Both the position numbers and the translations under genes were made by a program. The notes under the pieces were generated by a model. That model ran no database searches and was not told where the DNA came from. It was given only the letters and a program-made list of their open reading frames with translations. A stretch of 64,000 nucleotides of DNA from Promicromonospora iranensis (GTDB lineage: Bacteria; Actinomycetota; Actinomycetes; Actinomycetales; Cellulomonadaceae): positions 351,464 to 415,463 of the forward strand of contig NZ_JAJQQP010000001.1 in NCBI RefSeq assembly GCF_028994805.1, in the 5' to 3' direction. This document shows positions 25,789-33,843 of this stretch, piece by piece (position 1 is the stretch's first letter; each line of letters starts with the position of its first letter).

Positions 25789-26474
25789 CCGGGCAGGCGC
25801 GGACGCTCATCGTGGAGGACGACCCGACCGTCGCCGTCGTGCACCGGGGGTTCGTGGAGAGCCACCCGCGGTTCGTGGTGGTCGGCGAGGCCCGGAACGG
25901 CGCGGACGCCCTGCACCTGGCGTCCGCGCTGCGACCCGACCTCGTGCTGCTCGACCTGCATCTGCCGGACATCGGCGGGCTCGACGTGCTCCGGCGGCTG
26001 CGGCTGCTGCCGGGCCCGCCCGTCGACGTCGTCGCCACGACCGCCGCACGCGGGCTCGACAGCGTGCGGCAGGCCATGGCCGGGGGCGTGGTCGCCTACC
26101 TGGTCAAGCCGTTCACGTCCGCCACGCTGCGCGAGCGCCTCGACGAGGTGTGGCAGCGGCGCGAGGACGTCCGGCGGGCGCAGACCACCCTCGACCAGGA
26201 AGAGGTGGACCAGCTGCTGGCCGGGCCGCGGTCCGCGACCACGCTGCCGCCCAAGGGGCTGTCCGAGCGGAGCCGCACCCTGGTGCAGGAGGCGCTGACG
26301 CGGCTGTGCGGCCCGGCCGACGACGCCTCGGCGGCCGAGGTCGCCGAGGCGGTCGGGATGTCACGGGTCAGCGCCCGCCGGTACCTGGAGCACCTGGTCA
26401 CCGAGGGCCAGGCCCAGGTCGGCCCGCGCTACGGGGCGACGGGCCGCCCGGAGAACCGCTACCGCCCGGTGTGA
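25785..26474 (+). CDS. CitB/DctR-like response regulator
   Basis: 229 aa. Receiver domain (1-125) with acidic EDD at 11-13, phosphoacceptor Asp57 in LLDLHLPD, and VKPF near 107. C-terminal part (about 165-229) is the CitB-type helix-turn-helix, AAEVAEAVGMSRVSARRYLE, ending in GRPENRYRPV. The ATG overlaps the kinase stop (ATGA). Pairs with the kinase at 24457 and is expected to activate tctCBA, with the direct repeats at 24370 as a likely target. Confidence 0.93.
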   Translation: MTGQARTLIVEDDPTVAVVHRGFVESHPRFVVVGEARNGADALHLASALRPDLVLLDLHLPDIGGLDVLRRLRLLPGPPVDVVATTAARGLDSVRQAMAGGVVAYLVKPFTSATLRERLDEVWQRREDVRRAQTTLDQEEVDQLLAGPRSATTLPPKGLSERSRTLVQEALTRLCGPADDASAAEVAEAVGMSRVSARRYLEHLVTEGQAQVGPRYGATGRPENRYRPV

Positions 26475-26526
26475 CCCGCCGGCCAGACAGAGGTTCGCTC
26501 CGAGAAGGCGGTCCTCTGGCGGAGGG

Positions 26527-26958
26527 TCAGAGCGGAGCTGCCAGCGGGTCCGCGGCCGGCTGGACCGGGCCGCTCGCCGTGTCGTACGCGAAGCCCTCCC
26601 GGACCCAGTACTCGAAGCCGCCGATCATCTCCTTGACGTCGTAGCCGAGCTTCGCGAGCTCGAGCGCGGCCTTGGTCGCCGCGTTGCAGCCCGGGCCCCA
26701 GCAGTAGGTCACGACGGGCTTGCCCCGGTCGACGGCCTGCTCGGCGCGGAGCCGCACCTTGCCGCTGGGCAGGTGCACCGCACCGGGCACGTGGCCCTGG
26801 TCCCACGACTCCTGGGACCGGACGTCGACCAGGGTGAACGGGGCGTCCGCCGGGTCCTTGCCGGCGAGCCCGGCGTGGACGTCGGCGACATCCGTCTCGA
26901 AGGCGAGCCGCCCGGCGAAGTGCGCGACGGCGGCGGAGGTGTCGTGAGAGATCGTCAT
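26527..26958 (-). CDS. Rhodanese-like domain protein
   Basis: 143-aa cytoplasmic single-domain rhodanese. LVDVRSQESWDQGHVPGAVHLP at about 43-64 is the CH2A-type block and the active-site loop reads YCWGPGCNAATKAA with Cys91 as the probable sulfur carrier; Cys86 is also in the loop. EMIGGFEYW follows. Possible roles are sulfur transfer or detoxification. ATG at 26958 has CAGACT six bases upstream. It converges on the response-regulator gene. Confidence 0.88.
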   Translation of the reverse strand: MTISHDTSAAVAHFAGRLAFETDVADVHAGLAGKDPADAPFTLVDVRSQESWDQGHVPGAVHLPSGKVRLRAEQAVDRGKPVVTYCWGPGCNAATKAALELAKLGYDVKEMIGGFEYWVREGFAYDTASGPVQPAADPLAAPL

Positions 26959-26964
26959 GGGCCG

Positions 26965-26970
26965 AGTCTG
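26965..26970 (-). promoter_or_regulatory. Leaderless -10 box for rhodanese gene
   Basis: CAGACT on the minus strand, six bases before the ATG at 26958. The same hexamer and spacing serve the hydrolase gene at 51136. Confidence 0.45.
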
Positions 26971-27155
26971 CGGACGCGACGGCACCGGCGACAAGAGGGC
27001 GGATCCCCACGGTCTCTGAAGCATGCGTAAGCCGCGCTACGCCGAGGCCGACGAACCCTTGGGGTCCCGCTACGCCTGACTCCAGGTCCCACGCCAGTCG
27101 TAGAGCGGTGCGGTGGTCTGGTACTCCCGCAGCGTGAGGACGCGATCACCCCTGG

Positions 27156-27509
27156 TCAGGCGTTGAGGCGGCCCTTCGCCGCGCGGGCGCTCCCACTGTT
27201 CTTCAAGCGGGCAGCACCCGAGCCACTGTTGCGCTTCGTGTAACGCTGCCGGGCGGCCTCCCCCGTCGTGCCCAGCACGATGCCGATCTTGTGCCACGAA
27301 AGTTTCGCTGCACGAGCTGTGCCGATCGCATCGTGCATCACCTCGTCGGCCTGCTGCAGCAGGAGTTCACGCTCAGCCATGGCCCGAGTGAGCACGACCT
27401 GCGGCGGGAGCTCGTCGACTCCGACGTCGTAGACCTCGGCCGTGTCGATGTCGAAATCCTCGAAGCGGCGCTCGATCTCGGCAAGCTCGTTGGGCGTAAG
27501 TTCAGACAT
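27156..27509 (-). CDS. Small helix-turn-helix protein, putative antitoxin
   Basis: 117 aa. An acidic N-terminal half (MSELTPNELAEIERRFEDFD) and a DNA-binding-like segment at about 70-92 (AKLSWHKIGIVLGTTGEAAR) that reads as a helix-turn-helix, then a basic tail. AGGAGG eight bases before the ATG lies inside the end of the upstream toxin-like gene. Second gene of a two-gene unit, five bases after the first. Such toxin-first pairs with an HTH antitoxin resemble HigBA-type systems; the assignment rests on organisation and not on a recognised family name. Confidence 0.6.
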   Translation of the reverse strand: MSELTPNELAEIERRFEDFDIDTAEVYDVGVDELPPQVVLTRAMAERELLLQQADEVMHDAIGTARAAKLSWHKIGIVLGTTGEAARQRYTKRNSGSGAARLKNSGSARAAKGRLNA

Positions 27510-27514
27510 AGGTT

Positions 27515-27772
27515 TCACCTCCTGCGTCGCCGCGGCTTCTCCGCGAGGTACTTTTCCCGGGCCGGGTACATCGCGTGCGCAACGATCTCGCGCCCGTTGC
27601 GCTGGATGGTGCCCACCTCAATGATCCGTCCGGCCCGGTCCGGACCGATGTACATGGTCATTCCATCCGACTGCACGATCACACGGATCGCTTTCGCGAT
27701 CACGTGCAGAAGGTCGTCGTCGGCATAGCCGCGCTTGCGTGCGCTGTCGATGATGACCAGTTCCGTACTCAT
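27515..27772 (-). CDS. Small basic protein, putative toxin of a toxin-antitoxin pair
   Basis: 85 aa. Reads LVIIDSARKRGYADDDLLHV, then AIRVIVQSDGMTMYIGPDR and RIIEVGTIQRNGREIVAHAM, ending in a poly-Arg tail. This pattern occurs in small actinobacterial proteins annotated as toxin components; no catalytic residues are assigned. ATG at 27772 has TAGGCT six bases upstream and an inverted repeat just before that. Its last codons contain the Shine-Dalgarno of the partner gene, so the two are coupled. The flanking DNA is richer in A+T than the rest of the window, which hints at transfer. Confidence 0.6.
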   Translation of the reverse strand: MSTELVIIDSARKRGYADDDLLHVIAKAIRVIVQSDGMTMYIGPDRAGRIIEVGTIQRNGREIVAHAMYPAREKYLAEKPRRRRR

Positions 27773-27778
27773 ATTACA

Positions 27779-27784
27779 AGCCTA
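27779..27784 (-). promoter_or_regulatory. Leaderless -10 box for the toxin-antitoxin unit
   Basis: TAGGCT on the minus strand, six bases before the ATG at 27772 and two bases from the operator-like palindrome. Confidence 0.6.
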
Positions 27785-27786
27785 GA

Positions 27787-27807
27787 TTGGCAAATACAAC
27801 ATGCCAA
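27787..27807. promoter_or_regulatory. Operator-like inverted repeat before the toxin-antitoxin unit
   Basis: TTGGCA (27787-27792) and TGCCAA (27802-27807) are exact inverted arms with a 9-base A+T-rich spacer, immediately upstream of the -10 box. Autoregulation by the HTH partner is the likely use. Confidence 0.6.
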
Positions 27808-27839
27808 ATTGAACTTGTGATCCTATGGTGGGCGGTGCC

Positions 27840-28517
27840 TTAGTCCGTCACTGCCTCGCGCAGGAAGCGGACGACCCGTCGCGCACGGAACATCAGCGCA
27901 TAGCCGATCGCGATCACGTGACCCACCACCCGCATCGTCTCGTTGACCGCGCCCTCGAGCAGGGTGTCCTCGTCGTCGACCACGCCGTCCCGGGCCGACC
28001 GCAGGCTGAGGATCCTTGCGCGGTCGTCCGGGCCCAGGTCCTCGAGGAGCTTCGGCACCGTCGAGAGCGACTGCGCGAAGGGGGCGTTGCGCAGCAGGAC
28101 CGGCTTGATGATGTCCTCGGGTTCGAGGAACTTGCCGGCGATGATGATGACGGCGACGACCGAACGGCGTCGGGCGTACGCGGCGAGCACGGCGCCCGCG
28201 CCGGCGGACGCACCCATGAGCGCGACGCGCTCGCCGCGCTGCTCGTAGTACTCGATCATCTGGTCGAGCCGGTCCAGCCGGTCCTGGAACGACACGTCCG
28301 AGGACCAGCGGACGCGGAACATGGTGGTGCGCACACCGAGGGCCTGCCAGGTGCGCAGCGCCTCGCGCTGCAGGTGCACCAGGGGCGGCAGCCGGTCGCC
28401 GAGACCGGGCACGAAGATCACGCGGATCGGCGCCTTCCCGGTGGCTCCGACCACGCGCCGGGCTGCGGCGTCGAGCCCCGGAAGATCACTGTCGCCGCTG
28501 GTCGTCTGCTCGCTCAT
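27840..28517 (-). CDS. Alpha/beta hydrolase-fold protein
   Basis: 225 aa, no signal peptide. IRVIFVPGLGDRLPP near residue 31 supplies an oxyanion-type loop and VALMGASAGAGAVLAAYARR near 98 contains the nucleophile elbow G-A-S-A-G. A catalytic acid and His are less clear: HVIAIGYALM near the C-terminus could hold the His. The substrate is unknown. Single gene on the minus strand between the toxin-antitoxin unit and the ABC operon. Confidence 0.72.
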   Translation of the reverse strand: MSEQTTSGDSDLPGLDAAARRVVGATGKAPIRVIFVPGLGDRLPPLVHLQREALRTWQALGVRTTMFRVRWSSDVSFQDRLDRLDQMIEYYEQRGERVALMGASAGAGAVLAAYARRRSVVAVIIIAGKFLEPEDIIKPVLLRNAPFAQSLSTVPKLLEDLGPDDRARILSLRSARDGVVDDEDTLLEGAVNETMRVVGHVIAIGYALMFRARRVVRFLREAVTD

Positions 28518-28620
28518 GTCGCGCAGAGGCTACACGGCACGGTGTCGTCCGCTGAGTGCCACCGCACGAGGGCCGACGAACAGAGAGGCCGGCAGGTTGG
28601 GGTTGGGGCGAACGCCAGGC

Positions 28621-31200
28621 TCAGCGCCGGAGGACCGGTGTCGCGTCGCGCAGCGTGCGCGTGTACTCGTGCTGCGGGTGGTCGTAGACCTGGTCGGCGG
28701 GCCCCTGCTCCACGATCAGGCCGTCACGCATCACCGCCACGTGGTCGCAGACGTGCCGCACCACGCCCAGGTCGTGCGACACGAGCAGCAGCGTCAGGGC
28801 GTGCTCGTCCGCGAGCCGGGCCAGCAGGTCCAGCACCTGTCGCCGGACGGAGACGTCGAGCGCACTGACCGGCTCGTCCGCCACGAGGATGCGCGGCCGG
28901 CACACCAGGGCGCGCGCGATGGCGATGCGCTGGCGCTGCCCGCCCGAGAACTGGTGGGGGTACCGCTCGGTGGCATCGAGCGGGAGGCCGACGGCATCGA
29001 GCATCTCGCGCACGGCGTCACGGCGGGCGGACGCCGTCCGCGGGCCACCGACCCGGACGTTCGCGGGGTTCAGGAGCGGCTCCGCCACGATGTCGCCCAC
29101 GGTCATGCGGGGATCGAGCGAGCCGTACGGATCCTGGAAGACGAGCTGCAGGGCGGCACGCAGGTCGCCCAGCTCGTGCGGCGCGGCCGGCAGGTGCACA
29201 CCGGCACTGGTGACCCGGCCCGACGTCGCGCGGTCCAGCCCCGCCACGATCCGCAGCAGCGTCGACTTGCCCGAGCCCGACTCGCCCACGATCCCGAAGC
29301 GCTGCCCCTCCTGGACCTCCAGGGAGACGCCACCCAGCGCGTGCACCGCCTGGCCCCGGCTCTGGTAGGTCCGCGTCACGTCCTCGACGCGGATCAGCGG
29401 CTCGGCGACCCGGTCCTCGGACCTGACCGACGACGTGGTGCGGGGCTCCAGGGTCGACGCCGCCAGCAGGCGCCTCGTGTACTCGTGCCGGGGGTGCGCG
29501 AACACCTGGGCGACGGTGCCCTCCTCGACCACCACGCCGTCGAGCAGCACCACCACCCGCTGGCAGACCTGGGACACCACCGCCAGGTCGTGCGTGATGA
29601 AGAGCAGGCCGGCTCCCCGGTCCTCGACCAGCCGCACCATGAGGTCCAGCATCTGGCGCTGCACCGTGACGTCGAGGGCCGTCGTCGGTTCGTCCGCCAC
29701 CAGCACCGCCGGGTCGTTGGCCAGGGCCATGGCCAGCACCACCCGCTGCCGCTGCCCGCCGGACAGCTCGTGCGGGTAGCGCCGTGCGGCGCCGTCGGGC
29801 AGGCCCACCTCGGCCAGGAGCTCGGCGGCACGCCTGGTCGCCGTCCGGCTCGTGGCCCCGTGCAGGGTCATCGTCTCGGCGACCTGGCGACCCACGCGCA
29901 GGAGGGGGTTCAGTGCGGTCATCGGCTCCTGGAAGACCATCGACAGAGCCTCGCCGCGCAGTCCCGCCAGGGCACGCTCGCCCCGCTCCAGAAGGTTCCC
30001 GGGCACCCCGGCGAGGCCCACCTGCCCGGTGGCCACCACACCGTCGGGCAGCAGGCCGAGCGCCGCGAGCGCCGTCATGGTCTTGCCCGAGCCGGACTCC
30101 CCGATCAGGCCGACGCGCTCGCCGGGGCCTACGCGGAGGGAGACCTCGGACAGGAGGGCGCGGCCGCTGTCGGTGCGGACGGTGAGGTCGCGGATGTCGA
30201 GGGCGGGGGTCTCGACGGACGGGCGGGTGGTCCCGACGGGCTCGGCGCTCACGCTCGACGGGCGCTCGCCCGCCGGGGCATGCGGGCCGACGGCGGAGAG
30301 CCGCGGGTCGAACACGTCGCGCAGCCCGTCGCCCAGCAGGTTGAACCCGAGCACCGCCACGGCGATCGCGACGCCGGGCACGATCGCGAGGTGGTCGGCG
30401 ACGCCGAGGAACTGCTGCGACTCCTGCAGCATGCGACCCCACGACGGCGTCGGCGGGGGCGTGCCCAGGCCGAGGAAGGACAGCCCGGCCTCGGCGAGCA
30501 CGGCGATCGCGAAGTTCACGGAGCACTGCACCAGCACCGTCCCTGCGATGTTGGGCAGCACGTGCCGTGCGGCGATCGCGCGCTCGCCGCGGTTCGCCGC
30601 CCGGGCGGCGACCACGTAGTCGGACCGCATGACCTGCAGCGTGCCGCTCCGCGCGACGCGGGCGAAGGCCGGGATCGAGCCGATGCCGAGCGCGACCATC
30701 GCCGTCACCGTGCCCGCGCCGTAGACGGCGCCCAGCACGATCGCGAGCAGCAGGCCGGGGAACGCGAGGAGGATGTCGCTGCCGCGCATCAGGAGGACAC
30801 CGAGCCGCCCGCCGCGCATCCCCGCGAGCACGCCGAGCGGCACGCCCACCACCGCCGCGATGCCCACCGCCACCAGGCCGACGAGCAGCGTGATCCGTGC
30901 ACCGGCCATCACCTGCGAGAACACGTCACGGCCGAACCGGTCGGTGCCGAGCCAGTGCTCGGCACCCGGCGACAGGAGTCGCTCGGCACCCGCGTGCTCC
31001 GGGTCGAACGGCGTCCAGACCAGGGAGACCAGGGCCGTGACGACGACCAGCCCCACGAGCACCGCGCCGATCACCAGCTGGGGGTGCACGCCGGGACGAC
31101 GGGCCTCGGGCCGCGGTCCCGCAGGTTGCCGGCGGGCTCCTGTCGGGGTCCGGGGGTCGGGCGGCGGCTGCCCGACGGCGACCGTGGCCGGGTCGGTCAT
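28621..31200 (-). CDS. Triple fusion: DppC-type permease plus two DppD/DppF-type ATPases
   Basis: 859 aa in one uninterrupted frame. Residues about 1-305 are a peptide-ABC permease (GTDRFGRDVFSQVMAGAR near 88, SYVVAARAANRGE-like EAA loop near 190, six membrane segments). About 330-590 is ATPase 1 with Walker A GESGSGKT, LSGGQRQR and VLVADEPTTALD. About 605-855 is ATPase 2 with GESGSGKS, FSGGQRQR and ILVADEPVSALD. The oligopeptide-tail block PRHEYTRRLL / PQHEYTRTLR follows each. With the DppB permease and binding protein upstream this completes a peptide or nickel importer with a fixed 1:1:1 subunit ratio. Start ATG overlaps the permease stop by four bases. Confidence 0.94.
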   Translation of the reverse strand: MTDPATVAVGQPPPDPRTPTGARRQPAGPRPEARRPGVHPQLVIGAVLVGLVVVTALVSLVWTPFDPEHAGAERLLSPGAEHWLGTDRFGRDVFSQVMAGARITLLVGLVAVGIAAVVGVPLGVLAGMRGGRLGVLLMRGSDILLAFPGLLLAIVLGAVYGAGTVTAMVALGIGSIPAFARVARSGTLQVMRSDYVVAARAANRGERAIAARHVLPNIAGTVLVQCSVNFAIAVLAEAGLSFLGLGTPPPTPSWGRMLQESQQFLGVADHLAIVPGVAIAVAVLGFNLLGDGLRDVFDPRLSAVGPHAPAGERPSSVSAEPVGTTRPSVETPALDIRDLTVRTDSGRALLSEVSLRVGPGERVGLIGESGSGKTMTALAALGLLPDGVVATGQVGLAGVPGNLLERGERALAGLRGEALSMVFQEPMTALNPLLRVGRQVAETMTLHGATSRTATRRAAELLAEVGLPDGAARRYPHELSGGQRQRVVLAMALANDPAVLVADEPTTALDVTVQRQMLDLMVRLVEDRGAGLLFITHDLAVVSQVCQRVVVLLDGVVVEEGTVAQVFAHPRHEYTRRLLAASTLEPRTTSSVRSEDRVAEPLIRVEDVTRTYQSRGQAVHALGGVSLEVQEGQRFGIVGESGSGKSTLLRIVAGLDRATSGRVTSAGVHLPAAPHELGDLRAALQLVFQDPYGSLDPRMTVGDIVAEPLLNPANVRVGGPRTASARRDAVREMLDAVGLPLDATERYPHQFSGGQRQRIAIARALVCRPRILVADEPVSALDVSVRRQVLDLLARLADEHALTLLLVSHDLGVVRHVCDHVAVMRDGLIVEQGPADQVYDHPQHEYTRTLRDATPVLRR

Positions 31201-32144
31201 GACGCCCTCCTGAGCCGGGGGTCGAGCAGCGTGTAGGCGAGGTCGACGAGGAAGTTCAGCAGCACCACGAGGACGACGAGCACCGCCACGATCGACTGCA
31301 CGGCGAGCAGGTCGCGGTTGCCCACCGAGTCCAGCAGCAGGCTGCCGAGACCGGGCACGGCGAACACGCGCTCGATCACGACGGCGCCGATCAGCATCGA
31401 CGCGATCTGCACGCCCACCACCGTCACGATCGGCACGCCGGCGTTCCGCAGCCCGTGCCGGACGAGGGCGCCCGTGAACGTGAGCCCCTTGGCGCGGGCT
31501 GTGCGCAGGAAGTCCTCACGCATGATCTCCAGAACAGCGCTGCGCACGTACCGCGTGATGATCGCCGCCTGCACGGAACCCAGCGCGACCGCGGGCAGCA
31601 GCACGTGCCGCCAGAACTCCCCGAACCCCTCGACGGGCGCCACCCAGCCGCCCGAGGGCAACCAGCCCAGCCGCACGGCGAACAGCGCCACGAGCAGCAC
31701 GCCCACCAGGAAGTTCGGGACCGCGACACCCACCTGGCTCACCGTGGAGAGGGTCACACCACCCGCGTTCCGGTGCCAGACGGCGGCGAGCGTGCCCACC
31801 GGCACCGCCACCACCAGCGCGATCAGCATGCCGAGCAGCACCAGGATGCCCGTGACCTGGACGCGGTCCGCGACCAGCGGGGTGAGCTCCTGCGACGTCA
31901 CGTAGCTCGTGCCGAGATCCCCCGTGAGCAGGCCGCCCACCCACTCCAGGTACTGCGCGACGAGCGTGCCGTCGGTGCCGTGCTCGGCGCGCCAGGCCGC
32001 CAGCGCCTCGGGGGACGCCTCGATCCCGAGCGCGACGACCGCCGGGTCTCCGGGCAGCACGCGCAGCAGCACGAAGATCGCCGCCGTCGCCACCAGGAGC
32101 GTGGCGACGAGCTGGGCGACGTGCGAGGCGAGATGTCTGGCCAC
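31197..32144 (-). CDS. DppB-type ABC transporter permease
   Basis: 315 aa, six membrane segments. N-terminal VAQLVATLLVATAAIFVLLR and LPGDPAVVALG, then GDLGTSYVTSQELTPLV near 80, and the EAA loop LRTARAKGLTFTGALVRHGL near 210, all typical of the first permease of peptide/nickel importers. It works with the fused permease-ATPase protein encoded next, overlapping by four bases (ATGA), and with the binding protein 25 bases upstream. Confidence 0.95.
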   Translation of the reverse strand: MARHLASHVAQLVATLLVATAAIFVLLRVLPGDPAVVALGIEASPEALAAWRAEHGTDGTLVAQYLEWVGGLLTGDLGTSYVTSQELTPLVADRVQVTGILVLLGMLIALVVAVPVGTLAAVWHRNAGGVTLSTVSQVGVAVPNFLVGVLLVALFAVRLGWLPSGGWVAPVEGFGEFWRHVLLPAVALGSVQAAIITRYVRSAVLEIMREDFLRTARAKGLTFTGALVRHGLRNAGVPIVTVVGVQIASMLIGAVVIERVFAVPGLGSLLLDSVGNRDLLAVQSIVAVLVVLVVLLNFLVDLAYTLLDPRLRRAS

Positions 32145-32169
32145 GAGTGGTGTCCGGCGTCAGGCCGGG

Positions 32170-33687
32170 TCAGCCGTCGGACCAGCGCAGGCCGGTCAGG
32201 TCCATCGACTCGGTGGTCGCGTTCGCGGCGACGCCCTCGAGACCGGCCGCCGCCACCACCGTGTTGGGGAAGAGGAACAGGGGGGCGCTCGCGGCGTCGT
32301 CGACGATCATCCGGGCGACCTCCTGCATGCCGGCCACGTACTGGTCCGGACTGGCCTGGTCTGCCTTCTCGGCGGCCTGGGCGAGCCGCGGGTTGTCGTA
32401 GCCGATGTAGTAGTCGGGGTCGCCGAAGATCGTCAGCATGTCCCGGGCCTCCGTGTGGAGGATCACCGACATCTGGTAGTCGTGCTCGGTGAACACCTTG
32501 TCCAGCCAGACGGCCGGGAACTCCGCGGGGACGATCGTCGCGTCGATGCCGACGTCCGCGAGCTGCGACACGACCACCTGGGCGACGGCCTCCGCGTAGG
32601 GGCGGGTCGGGACGTCGAACGTGATGCTCAGGTCCTCGGCGCCGGCCTCCGCCAGCAGCTCGCGGGCCTTGTCCGGGTCGTACGGGTAGGCGTCGGTCAG
32701 GTCCTGGTAGTACGGGTCGGTGGGCGGCACCATCGAGCCGACGAGCTCGCCGTGCCCCGCCCAGGCGGTGTCGAGGACCGCCTTCCGGTCGATCGCGTAC
32801 AGGATCGCGCGGCGGACCCGGAGGTCGTCGAAGGGCGGGGCCGCGTTGTTCAGGGCGAGCAGCACCTCACCGTTCGAGGTGCCGTCGATCACCTGCAGGC
32901 TCTCGTCCTGCTCCAGACCGTCGAGCAGGTCGGGGGTCTGCAGGTTGTACGCCATGTCGATGTCGCCGGCCCGGACGGCGTTGGCCTGGGCGTTGGCGTC
33001 GGCGAAGTAGCGGACGGTGACCTCGGGGATCGCGGGCGCCTCGCCCCAGTAGTCGTCGCGGGCCGCGAGCCTGATGTGCTCACCCGTGGCGACCTCCTCG
33101 ACCGTGTAGGGGCCGGTACCCACCGTCTCCGTCGCCAGGTCAGCGGACAGGTCGTCCGGGAACATGGCGCCCACGGACGTGCCCATGTCGAAGAGCCAGG
33201 CGTTGCTCGGGTGCTTCAGGGTGACCGCGACCTCGGTGTCGCTCGTCGCCTCCGCCTTCTTCACCACGTCCATCTTGGACTTCAGGCTCAGCGTCCAGTC
33301 CTCCTTGACCCGGTCGATCGACGCCACGACGTCGTTTGCGGTGAAGGACGAGCCGTCGGAGAACGTCACGCCGTCGTGCAGCGTGAACGTGTAGACGGTG
33401 CGGTCCCCGTTGACCTCCCACGACTCGGCGAGCTGAGGCTGCACCTCGCCCTCCTGGTCGATCGTCACCAGGCCCTCGTACACGTTGTTCATCAGCAGCT
33501 GCGGGATGGCCGAGCCCGACGTCGTCGTGAAGTCGAGGTTGGTCGGTTCGCCGGTCAGGCCGACGACGACGTCGGTGCGGGCTCCTCCGGTGTCCTCGCC
33601 GGAGCCTGCCGAGCATGCCGCGACCAGGGCCGCGGTGGTGAGGGCGACGACGGCGCCGACGGCACGACGCCTGGTGAGGATCTGCAC
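32170..33687 (-). CDS. Peptide-type ABC transporter substrate-binding lipoprotein
   Basis: 505 aa, SBP_bac_5 family. Signal with twin-basic LTRRRAVG and lipobox LVAAC (Cys25). Family blocks: PTNLDFTTTSG near 55, ESWEVNGDRTVYTFTLHDGV near 90, AILYAIDRKAVLDTAWAGHG near 300, and DPDKARELLAEAG near 345. The ligand may be oligopeptide or nickel-chelate. GTG at 33687 has TACGCT six bases upstream. First gene of the three-gene importer operon. Confidence 0.95.
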   Translation of the reverse strand: MQILTRRRAVGAVVALTTAALVAACSAGSGEDTGGARTDVVVGLTGEPTNLDFTTTSGSAIPQLLMNNVYEGLVTIDQEGEVQPQLAESWEVNGDRTVYTFTLHDGVTFSDGSSFTANDVVASIDRVKEDWTLSLKSKMDVVKKAEATSDTEVAVTLKHPSNAWLFDMGTSVGAMFPDDLSADLATETVGTGPYTVEEVATGEHIRLAARDDYWGEAPAIPEVTVRYFADANAQANAVRAGDIDMAYNLQTPDLLDGLEQDESLQVIDGTSNGEVLLALNNAAPPFDDLRVRRAILYAIDRKAVLDTAWAGHGELVGSMVPPTDPYYQDLTDAYPYDPDKARELLAEAGAEDLSITFDVPTRPYAEAVAQVVVSQLADVGIDATIVPAEFPAVWLDKVFTEHDYQMSVILHTEARDMLTIFGDPDYYIGYDNPRLAQAAEKADQASPDQYVAGMQEVARMIVDDAASAPLFLFPNTVVAAAGLEGVAANATTESMDLTGLRWSDG

Positions 33688-33693
33688 GGAGCC

Positions 33694-33699
33694 AGCGTA
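33694..33699 (-). promoter_or_regulatory. Leaderless -10 box for the peptide ABC operon
   Basis: TACGCT on the minus strand, six bases before the GTG at 33687, identical in box and spacing to the xthA promoter 135 bases away on the other strand. Confidence 0.6.
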
Positions 33700-33831
33700 G
33701 TCGGGGTGAACCTCGCGGTTGTCAGGGCCCGAGAAGTGCGGCGGGAATCACAGCTACGCCGTCCTGGCGCCGGTGGTGTCAGGGCACCGACTTCGGTCGG
33801 TTGCACCGCTCGGACATGCTGCTGTCCCACG

Positions 33832-33837
33832 TACGCT
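33832..33837 (+). promoter_or_regulatory. Leaderless -10 box for xthA
   Basis: TACGCT ends six bases before the GTG at 33844; no Shine-Dalgarno is present. Confidence 0.6.
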
Positions 33838-33843
33838 GACCAG

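Noticed and set aside
26478-26520. GCCAGA/TCTGGC pairing between response regulator and rhodanese genes as terminator
   Set aside because: Six pairs and a long loop; position is right but the structure is too weak to list.
27023-27079. Eighteen-codon frame after the rhodanese start region (MRKPRYAEADEP...)
   Set aside because: No ribosome-binding site or family match; too short to support. The roughly 200-base gap 26960-27155 shows no other gene.
27070-27150. Minus-strand tail reading VLTLREYQTTAPLYDWRGTW after the antitoxin stop
   Set aside because: It looks protein-like and could be the end of a broken gene or a frameshifted antitoxin tail, but 27 residues without a match are not enough to call a pseudogene.
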